DNA from: an uncultured Acidobacteriota bacterium | Lineage (GTDB): Bacteria > Acidobacteriota > Blastocatellia > RBC074 | Assembly (NCBI GenBank): GCA_937967285.1 | Contig: CALBSU010000557.1 | Location: 1-8,439 of the forward strand | DNA length: 8,439 nt | Direction: 5' to 3' | Shown here: piece by piece, positions 1 to 8,439 of the stretch | Layout: each line of letters opens with the position of its first letter | How positions within the stretch are numbered: position 1 is the first letter of the stretch | Program-made: the position numbers and the translations under genes | The notes under the pieces: model-generated | Databases searched by the model: none | Told to the model about the DNA's origin: nothing | The model's input: the letters and a program-made list of their open reading frames with translations, nothing else

Positions 1-48
1 CTGAAAAAGAACCCTCGAAACGATAGCCCCGCTTGCGCCGCGGGAGCA

Positions 49-780
<732 letters not shown>

Positions 781-798
781 GTATTGAGAAACCCGGTT

Positions 799-837
<39 letters not shown>

Positions 838-841
838 CGAT

Positions 842-2659
<1,818 letters not shown>

Positions 2660-2815
2660 TCGAGCAGACGCACGCGTGGCGCGTGCGAAATCAACCGCGT
2701 CTCCTCGAATGATCGAGCAGACGCATGCGTGGCGCGTCCGAAATCAACCGCGTCTCCTCGAATGATCGAGCAGCCGCACGCGAGGCGCGTGCGCACCGTG
2801 CGCGCCATTATTTTG

Positions 2816-2844
2816 TTGACAGCCCGCTCATCAGCGTGTATAAC
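2816..2844 (+). promoter_or_regulatory. Strong sigma70-type promoter for the poly-Cys leader operon
   Basis: A perfect -35 box TTGACA (2816-2821) and a near-perfect -10 box TATAAC (2839-2844) are separated by 17 bp. The expected transcription start is near 2850-2852, giving a 5' untranslated region of about 67 nt before the leader ORF. It lies directly after the tandem array, so the downstream unit is probably transcribed independently of proS. This is the best promoter match in the window. Confidence 0.8.
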
Positions 2845-2858
2845 CCTCCCCCATAATC

Positions 2859-2886
2859 TGTGACCGTGACTTTGAGTACGGTTACA
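2859..2886 (+). promoter_or_regulatory. Inverted repeat in the 5' UTR (operator or RNA stem)
   Basis: TGTGACCGT (2859-2867) faces ACGGTTACA (2878-2886) across a 10-base loop. Eight of nine positions pair by Watson-Crick rules and the ninth is G-U in RNA. It sits just downstream of the predicted transcription start, so it could be a repressor operator or the first stem of the leader RNA. I do not recognise a known operator. Confidence 0.45.
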
Positions 2887-2917
2887 TTCACAAAATCAGA
2901 CAGTGAAAGGGCTCGAA

Positions 2918-3058
2918 ATGAGTTTGAACCATAAATTGCAGCGTTCGGTCTTTTCCGGGCTCGGCCTGCATCGACAGGACGACCGGTCATCCATCTCAGT
3001 TATTCCTTCCGCTTCCCGCCTCTTCTCCTGCTCTTGTTGCTGCTGTTGTTGCTGCTAG
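2918..3058 (+). CDS. Poly-cysteine leader peptide (putative cysteine attenuator)
   Basis: A 46-codon ORF starts at ATG 2918 with a good ribosome site (GAAAGGG, 2905-2911, six bases upstream). It ends in Cys-Ser and then seven consecutive Cys codons (3035-3055, mixed TGC and TGT) immediately before the TAG stop. The rest of the peptide begins MSLNHKLQRS, has no recognised domain and is not a membrane segment. Poly-Cys short ORFs that act as cysteine-responsive attenuators are known in mycobacteria; this has the same design, although with a 5' UTR and not leaderless. It lies between a strong promoter and a carbonic anhydrase gene 180 bp downstream. Bases 3022-3046, covering the first Cys codons, can pair with the carbonic anhydrase ribosome site. 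The reading that remains possible is a chance ORF through a CTG/TTG-rich triplet tract. Translation is not proven. Confidence 0.72.
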   Translation: MSLNHKLQRSVFSGLGLHRQDDRSSISVIPSASRLFSCSCCCCCCC

Positions 3059-3235
3059 TTCGCGGCCTCTCCGGCCGATGAAAATCCCATCGTAATCTCA
3101 ATTCGATAATCAACTGCACGGACGAGTGTATTCGTCGCTGCGTTTGATCCTGATGCGACCGATTTGTATCGCATGGCTGGAGGCTGCTCCGTCTGCGCCG
3201 GATCGCGTCGGTCTGCGGCAGCGACATGGGAGAAG
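3022..3235 (+). promoter_or_regulatory. Putative attenuator: anti-Shine-Dalgarno helix over the poly-Cys codons
   Basis: CTTCTCC (3022-3028) is the exact complement of GGAGAAG (3229-3235), the ribosome site of the carbonic anhydrase; two G-U pairs extend it (3029-3030 with 3227-3228). After a small internal loop, 3036-3046 pairs with 3215-3225 over 11 bp with three G-U pairs, including GTTGCTGC against GCAGCGAC. This gives about 20 bp in total. A competing stem is possible: GTCGCTGC (3134-3141) is the perfect complement of 3218-3225. A short hairpin, CGGCC-TCTCC-GGCCG (3063-3077), follows the leader stop. None has a T-run, so control would act on translation. The base pairing is visible; its folding in the cell is inferred. 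Confidence 0.6.
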
Positions 3236-3238
3236 CAC

Positions 3239-3844
3239 ATGAGCAGAATTCACGACGAAGTACTCAAGGCCAACGAAAAATACAGCGCAACATTCGGAGA
3301 CAGGGCTGATCTTCAGATACCTCCTGCCAGAAGGTTCGCGATCCTGACCTGCATGGATGCGCGGCTCGACCCGGCCGCTTATGCCGGGCTGGCGGAAGGC
3401 GATGCGCACGTCATTCGCAATGCCGGCGGACGGGCGAGCGACGATGCGATCCGCTCGCTGATCATCTCGTACAAACTGCTTGGAACGCGCGAATGGTTCG
3501 TCATTCATCACACTGATTGCGGCATGGAGACATTCACAAACGAGATTATCGGCGGCCTGCTCGAACGGAGCCTCGAAACCGCACGGCTCGATCAATCCGG
3601 ATGGCGCGACGTCGGCCGGGGGCCCGGTTCGACCGAAGGCAGATTCATCAACTGGCTGACCTTCTCGGACAATGCGAAGAGCGTGGTGGAGGACGTCCTG
3701 CGGATCAGAAATCATCCGCTCGTTCCGCGCGACATTCCCATCTACGGGTACATCTACAACGTCAGAACCGGCAGGCTCGAAGCCGTTCCCGAAGCGATCG
3801 AGGCCGGCAGGGCTGAAGGCGTCGCGGAGAGCGCGAAAAAATAG
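3239..3844 (+). CDS. Beta-class carbonic anhydrase, CanA/Rv1284-like
   Basis: Zinc enzyme predicted to interconvert CO2 and bicarbonate in the cytoplasm. From ATG 3239 it is 201 aa. The beta-class signature is complete: C38-M-D40-A-R42 supplies a zinc cysteine and the Asp-Arg dyad, and HHTDCGM supplies zinc ligands H91 and C94. The stretches CMDARLD, HVIRNAG, DDAIRSL, LLGTRE and [11 protein letters not shown] closely match mycobacterial Rv1284 as I remember it, a gene next to the sulfate-activation genes cysD and cysN. That makes a link to sulfur metabolism plausible. The start was chosen for the ribosome site GGGAGAAG (3228-3235) and family length; a TTG at 3164 in the same frame has less support. 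It lies 180 bp after the poly-Cys leader and 23 bp before the DUF1684 gene. Its ribosome site can be masked by pairing with the leader. Confidence 0.92.
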   Translation: MSRIHDEVLKANEKYSATFGDRADLQIPPARRFAILTCMDARLDPAAYAGLAEGDAHVIRNAGGRASDDAIRSLIISYKLLGTREWFVIHHTDCGMETFTNEIIGGLLERSLETARLDQSGWRDVGRGPGSTEGRFINWLTFSDNAKSVVEDVLRIRNHPLVPRDIPIYGYIYNVRTGRLEAVPEAIEAGRAEGVAESAKK

Positions 3845-3867
3845 GATCAGAAGGAGGGAGGACAGAC

Positions 3868-4815
3868 ATGAGAAAATTGATTCAAACTTTACGAAATGCA
3901 TTTCCTGCGGTCCGAATTGTGATCATTGCGCTGCTCATCGGCCAGTTGATCAGCGCCGGGACGGATTACGAAGCTGAGGTCGCATCCTGGCGCGCGGAGC
4001 GCGAAGCGCAGCTCAGGGCCGATGACGGATGGCTGACCGTCTCCGGGCTCTTCTGGCTCAGGGAGGGCATCAACACAGTCGGCGCGGCACCCGGAAGAGA
4101 TGTCCGCCTGCCGGCCGGTTCGGCGCCCGAGTCGGCGGGAGAGATCGTCTTTCACGATCAACGGGCAGTCTTTCGGTCCTTCGACGGCGTCACGGCGACG
4201 TACCGTGATGGCGCTGCCCGCGAGGTCCAAATGATCTCTGATGCCGGGGAGGACCCGGCGCCGGTAGTCATCGGCGACCTGAGCCTGCACCTGATCAAAC
4301 GCGGAGCGAGACACGGCATCAGGCTCAAGGACAAGAACAGCCCGGCGCGGAAACTCTTCACCCGCCTCGACTGGTTCGACGTCGATCCCGATTACAGGAT
4401 CGCGGGCGACTTCATTCCCTATGATTCTCCGCGCGAAGTCAGCGTGGTCAATATCATCGGAGATGTCGAAAAGATGCAGAGTCCCGGGTATGTGGTCTTT
4501 CGACTCGGCGGGGAAGAGCACTCGCTCGAACCCGTGACCACGGGCAAGGGACGACTCTTCTTCATCTTTCGGGACGGGACGAGCGGCGGGGAGACCTACA
4601 AACCCGGACGATTTCTTTACGCCGACGCTCCGCGTGATGGCAAGGTCGTTCTCGACTTCAACCGGGCAATCAATCCGCCCTGCGCGTTCACGGCATATGC
4701 GACCTGTCCGCTGCCGACGAAGCGCAACTATCTCAAGGTGAGAATCGAGGCGGGTGAGCGCGTCTATCACGCCCCCTGGCACGAGATCGCCAGCAGGGAG
4801 AAGGCGGGGCGCTGA
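3868..4815 (+). CDS. DUF1684 family protein, N-terminal membrane anchor or signal peptide
   Basis: A 315-aa protein of a conserved family without an established function. A hydrophobic stretch near residues 14-30 ([15 protein letters not shown]), after a basic N-terminus, suggests an exported or membrane-anchored protein. Family hallmarks are [15 protein letters not shown] near 51-65, [14 protein letters not shown] near 231-244, and the most conserved block at the C-terminus: [20 protein letters not shown] (from residue 263, with two cysteines) followed by a short tail containing AGE. The start at ATG 3868 has a very strong ribosome site (AAGGAGGGAGG, 3851-3861). The 23-bp gap from the carbonic anhydrase gene implies one operon, and tRNA-Cys begins 7 bp after its stop. 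The two conserved cysteines and the operon context are suggestive, but no reaction can be assigned. Confidence 0.88.
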   Translation: MRKLIQTLRNAFPAVRIVIIALLIGQLISAGTDYEAEVASWRAEREAQLRADDGWLTVSGLFWLREGINTVGAAPGRDVRLPAGSAPESAGEIVFHDQRAVFRSFDGVTATYRDGAAREVQMISDAGEDPAPVVIGDLSLHLIKRGARHGIRLKDKNSPARKLFTRLDWFDVDPDYRIAGDFIPYDSPREVSVVNIIGDVEKMQSPGYVVFRLGGEEHSLEPVTTGKGRLFFIFRDGTSGGETYKPGRFLYADAPRDGKVVLDFNRAINPPCAFTAYATCPLPTKRNYLKVRIEAGERVYHAPWHEIASREKAGR

Positions 4816-4822
4816 GTTTCGA

Positions 4823-4896
4823 GGCGGCGTAGCCAAGTGGCAAGGCAGAGGTCTGCAAAACCTCGATCGCCGGTTCGATTCCGGCCGCCGCCTCCA
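4823..4896 (+). tRNA. tRNA-Cys (anticodon GCA), CCA encoded
   Basis: A complete cloverleaf can be drawn. The acceptor stem is GGCGGCG (4823-4829) with CGCCGCC (4886-4892). The D stem is GCC/GGC (4832-4834, 4844-4846). The anticodon stem is GAGGT/ACCTC with loop CTGCAAA and anticodon GCA at 4855-4857. The variable loop has 4 bases. The T stem is GCCGG/CCGGC with loop TTCGATT. The discriminator base is T (U73), a known identity element of tRNA-Cys, and CCA is encoded at 4894-4896. It starts 7 bp after the DUF1684 stop with no visible promoter of its own, so it may be cut from the operon transcript. GCA reads both TGC and TGT, the codons used in the poly-Cys leader. Confidence 0.97.
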
Positions 4897-4916
4897 CTTC
4901 ATCTACAATCTGTACT

Positions 4917-4930
4917 CTGAATACTGAATA
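4917..4930 (+). repeat. Short 7-bp tandem repeat (CTGAATA, two copies)
   Basis: CTGAATA occurs twice in tandem just after the tRNA. It is small and may be chance. It is noted because the repeats before proS and rnr also have a 7-bp period. Confidence 0.5.
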
Positions 4931-5046
4931 TTTTAGGACTTTTCGACGCCAAGTCGCCAAGATAGCCAAGCTGGAGGAGACAGGAGCAATTCCCTCCTTA
5001 ATTCCATCTTGGCTATCTTGGCGGCTTGGCGTCAAAATCTAAAAAA
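4931..5046. repeat. Long imperfect palindrome between convergent units
   Basis: A 26-nt arm (4945-4970) pairs with 5008-5033 with a single T/C difference, which is G-U in RNA. Each arm is built of three GCCAAG motifs spaced 8-9 bp apart (GACGCCAAG, TCGCCAAG, ATAGCCAAG). TTTT/AAAA pairs outside (4940-4943 with 5034-5037) and GGAGG/CCTCC inside (near 4973-4997) extend the stem. The flank 3' of the stem is A-rich on both strands and not T-rich, so it does not look like a normal intrinsic terminator, although it could still stop transcription from both sides. A dispersed palindromic element is equally likely. No transposase is nearby. Confidence 0.85.
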
Positions 5047-5072
5047 CTTTCGTTCCAGGTATTCGGCGATCA

Positions 5073-6083
<1,011 letters not shown>

Positions 6084-6098
6084 GACTTGAGCTCCAAT

Positions 6099-8276
6099 TC
6101 AGGAAACAATGGAAAAATCGACAAGATGCCTGTCGACGTTGACCCGGTCGACACGTACCCGGACACGGTCGCCGAGCCTGTACCGTTTCTTCCGGCTCCG
6201 GCCGATCAGCGCGTGGATCCGTTCGTCGAACTGATAGTAATCGTCGATCAGCGTTCCAACCGCGACCAGCCCTTCGATGAAAAATTCGTCGAGTTCGACG
6301 AAGAATCCGAAATCGCGCACGTTGACGATCATGCCCTCGAACTCCTCGCCGAGCCGTTCAGCCATAAAGACCGCCTTGCGCCACTCATCGACCTCCTTCT
6401 CGGCCGCGTCGGCGGCGCGCTCGCGGTCGCTCGACTCCTCGCCGATCAGTTCCAGCTCGGCAAACGGAATCGGCTGCGGAGCCTTCGGCACCTGCTCTCC
6501 CACGGCGTATCCCAGCCGGAGTGATCGCTTGAGCAGCTTCCTCAGAATTCGATGAACGATCAGATCCGGATACCGGCGGATCGGCGATGTGAAATGAGTG
6601 TAGATCGGAGCCGCCAGGCCGAAATGCCCGACATTGCCCGCGGCATATCTCGCCCTCTGCAGAGATCTCAGCATGGCATAGGCCAGCACGCGCTCTTCCG
6701 GCTTGCCCTCGATCTGATTCGACAATCTCTGGTAATCGAAGGAGCTGACGCCCTCGACCGGAAACCGGTATCCATACGCGCTCGCCAGCTCGGCAAATTC
6801 GATCACCCGCTGCGGCTGCGGCTCTTCGTGGATGCGGTACAGCGACGGCACCTGGAGCGCGGTCATGTGACTCGCCACCGTTTCGTTGGCCAGCAGCATG
6901 AACTCCTCGATGATCCGGTGAGCGATATTCCGGTCAGCCTTCAGAACCCCCGCAATGCGCCCCTCGTCATCGAATTCGAAGACCGATTCCGGCAGATTGA
7001 AGTCGATCGCTCCGCGACGGCGGCGCATCGCGATCAGTATCCGCGCCAGATCCTCCATCGCCCTGAACAGATCCAGCAGTCCGGCATATCTCATCGCCAG
7101 TTGCGGGTCTGAATGTGAGAGCAGCCGGTTGACGTCGGTGTAGGTCATCCGTTCGTCGCTCCGGATGACGGTCTCGCGCAACTGGTAATCGACCACGCGC
7201 CCCTCGGCATTGACCTCCATCAACGCCGACATCGCCAGCCGGTCGACCTTCGGATTGAGCGAACAGATCCCGTTCGACAGATGCTCCGGAAGCATCGGGA
7301 TTGCCCGATCCGGAAAATAGACGGACGTGCCGCGGAGCCTCGCTTCGGCATCCAGCGCCGTTCCCTCGCGAACGTAGTAGCTGACATCCGCGATGTGCAC
7401 TCCGAGACTGAAATTGCCGTTCTCGAGGCGGCTCAGGCTGATCGCGTCATCGAAATCGCGCGCCGTCTCGCCGTCGATCGTGACCGTCGGTGTTTCTCGC
7501 AGATCCAGCCGTCCGGCGCGCTGTTCATCCGTCACTACGGGCGAAACCGCTTCCGCCTCGGCCTTCACCTCAGCCGGGAAGATGTGCGGCAGATCATGTT
7601 TGTGAATCACGATCTGGATGTCCATTCCCGGCGTATCGCTCGACTCACCCAGCCGATCGATGATCCTGCCGGTGGCATTATGCTGCCCGCGCGGATACCC
7701 CTTCACCCGGACCATGACGATCCAGCCCTCGGCCAGATCGGCCGCATCCCTCTCGTCGATGTCGATATCGAACGGAAACTTTTCGTCGAGCGACTCGACC
7801 CAGGATTGCCTGAAACCGTGATACAACCTGCCGATCACCTTCAGTTCGCCGCGGCTCAGAACCATCTCGACTTTTGCCTGTCGCTCTCTGTCCCGAGGTC
7901 CGCGGTAGAAACTCACCACCACCCGATCATCATCGAATGCCCCGTTGATGTCCTCAGGCGCAATCCTGACCGGCCCCCGCGCCAGCTCCGCCCTGTCATC
8001 CGGGATGAACCTGATCGACTTCTTTCTTCGTTGCCTGATCCGCCCGACCATCGCCCGCCGCGACTCCGCCCATCGGAAATCCTGCCCATGCCGCCGCAAC
8101 AGGCCAACCCCCTGCAACCGGTTGAGCAGCTCTTTCAACTGCTTCTGCTCCGCCCGGTTGAGCGACAGCACATCCGCCAGATCCCGCGCCGAAATCCCCT
8201 CCGGTTCCTCGCGCAGCGCCCCCAGCACCTCGTCGATATTCAGTCCCGTCGCAGTCTGATTGATCTGTTTTCGCAT
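6099..8276 (-). CDS. rnr: Ribonuclease R, 3'-5' exoribonuclease
   Basis: Processively degrades RNA, including structured RNA, from the 3' end; acts in mRNA and rRNA turnover and trans-translation. From ATG 8276 it is 725 aa. The order is an N-terminal winged helix (about 12-70), cold-shock/OB domains (about 75-235), the RNB catalytic domain, and a C-terminal S1 domain (about 644-724). The RNB motif [12 protein letters not shown] (267-278) gives the four metal-binding aspartates D268, D274, D276 and D277, with the same spacing as D201, D207, D209 and D210 of E. coli RNase II. The [12 protein letters not shown] motif (561-572) is intact. The protein ends at the S1 domain and lacks the basic tail of E. 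coli RNase R. The frame is open to an ATG at 8384, but the extra 36 residues translate the heptad repeat ([14 protein letters not shown]) and are rejected. Confidence 0.96.
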   Translation of the reverse strand: MRKQINQTATGLNIDEVLGALREEPEGISARDLADVLSLNRAEQKQLKELLNRLQGVGLLRRHGQDFRWAESRRAMVGRIRQRRKKSIRFIPDDRAELARGPVRIAPEDINGAFDDDRVVVSFYRGPRDRERQAKVEMVLSRGELKVIGRLYHGFRQSWVESLDEKFPFDIDIDERDAADLAEGWIVMVRVKGYPRGQHNATGRIIDRLGESSDTPGMDIQIVIHKHDLPHIFPAEVKAEAEAVSPVVTDEQRAGRLDLRETPTVTIDGETARDFDDAISLSRLENGNFSLGVHIADVSYYVREGTALDAEARLRGTSVYFPDRAIPMLPEHLSNGICSLNPKVDRLAMSALMEVNAEGRVVDYQLRETVIRSDERMTYTDVNRLLSHSDPQLAMRYAGLLDLFRAMEDLARILIAMRRRRGAIDFNLPESVFEFDDEGRIAGVLKADRNIAHRIIEEFMLLANETVASHMTALQVPSLYRIHEEPQPQRVIEFAELASAYGYRFPVEGVSSFDYQRLSNQIEGKPEERVLAYAMLRSLQRARYAAGNVGHFGLAAPIYTHFTSPIRRYPDLIVHRILRKLLKRSLRLGYAVGEQVPKAPQPIPFAELELIGEESSDRERAADAAEKEVDEWRKAVFMAERLGEEFEGMIVNVRDFGFFVELDEFFIEGLVAVGTLIDDYYQFDERIHALIGRSRKKRYRLGDRVRVRVDRVNVDRHLVDFSIVS

Positions 8277-8280
8277 GTCA

Positions 8281-8325
<45 letters not shown>

Positions 8326-8337
8326 GGTCGGCTTTCC

Positions 8338-8354
8338 AGACAATCAGATTGTCT
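8338..8354. promoter_or_regulatory. Perfect palindrome, possible operator
   Basis: AGACAAT-CAG-ATTGTCT is a perfect 7-bp inverted repeat with a 3-base centre. Its right half contains the -35 box of the plus-strand promoter described next, and it lies in the leader of rnr. Either position suits a repressor site. No known regulator is recognised. Confidence 0.4.
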
Positions 8355-8378
8355 CAATTTCAGCGGAAAATGTATAAT
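8349..8378 (+). promoter_or_regulatory. Promoter for the gene leaving the right edge
   Basis: TTGTCT (8349-8354), an 18-bp spacer and a perfect TATAAT (8373-8378) precede the ATG at 8421 by about 42 bp. Confidence 0.6.
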
Positions 8379-8400
8379 TCTCAAGCCACCCCGAATTCAA
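8371..8400 (-). promoter_or_regulatory. Candidate rnr promoter
   Basis: On the minus strand, TTGAAT (complement of 8395-8400), an 18-bp spacer and TATACA (complement of 8371-8376) form a moderate sigma70-like match. It overlaps the plus-strand promoter, so the two divergent promoters could compete. Confidence 0.4.
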
Positions 8401-8420
8401 TCAAGAAAGGATTCGGAGAA

Positions 8421-8439
8421 ATGGAACTGATCGACCCGA
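8421..8439 (+). CDS. Start of an unidentified gene (cut by the window edge)
   Basis: An ATG at 8421 begins MELIDP and continues beyond the window. AAGGA (8407-8411) lies nine bases upstream, and a good promoter lies before it. Six codons are too few for identification. Confidence 0.5.

Noticed and set aside
3063..3077. Intrinsic terminator after the leader stop codon
   Set aside because: The CGGCC/GGCCG stem is only 5 bp and is followed by GATGAAAATCCC and not a T-run, so transcription attenuation here is unlikely.
3164..3238. 25-residue N-terminal extension of the carbonic anhydrase from TTG 3164
   Set aside because: The ATG at 3239 has a good ribosome site and fits family length; the extension has no family similarity that I can see.
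3889..4902. Long open frame on the minus strand opposite DUF1684 and tRNA-Cys
   Set aside because: It runs antisense through a recognised family protein and a tRNA, has no recognisable domain, and reflects high-GC third positions of the real gene.

Overview
The window looks like a moderately GC-rich bacterial chromosome (protein-coding DNA rich in G/C at third codon positions) with ordinary housekeeping genes and repeat-rich intergenic DNA. The mix is a bacterial-type ProRS, a two-gene rnr-adh unit, a DUF1684 protein and several short intergenic repeats. It would fit Acidobacteriota or a similar environmental phylum, but I cannot fix the taxon from sequence alone. No phage, transposase, CRISPR or secretion genes are visible.

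Layout, left to right. (1) 49-2659, plus strand: a class I SAM methyltransferase, open to the left edge, then proS (prolyl-tRNA synthetase). proS has no Shine-Dalgarno sequence; instead a 7-nt pyrimidine repeat runs up to its start codon, and its last 14 codons lie inside a tandem array. (2) 2616-2793: a 53-bp tandem array carrying four phased hairpins. (3) 2816-4896, plus strand: a strong sigma70-type promoter, a 46-codon leader ORF ending in seven consecutive Cys codons and a stop, a beta-carbonic anhydrase of the mycobacterial CanA (Rv1284) type, a DUF1684 protein, and tRNA-Cys(GCA) 7 bp after the DUF1684 stop codon. (4) 4931-5046: a long imperfect palindrome between convergent units. (5) 5073-8276, minus strand: rnr (RNase R) followed by a zinc alcohol dehydrogenase, 15 bp apart. 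rnr carries the same 7-nt repeat in front of its start codon as proS. (6) 8277-8439: a divergent promoter region and the first codons of a new plus-strand gene.

The most interesting part is region 3. The leader has the layout of a cysteine-responsive translational attenuator. DNA just before and inside the poly-Cys codons (3022-3046) can pair with the Shine-Dalgarno region of the carbonic anhydrase (3215-3235). A ribosome stalled for lack of Cys-tRNA would block that pairing and expose the downstream start. Polycysteine short ORFs with this role are known in mycobacteria. Here the unit may also end in the tRNA-Cys gene, so the sensed tRNA and the regulated genes could share a transcript. The layout and base pairing are seen directly; the regulation is inferred.
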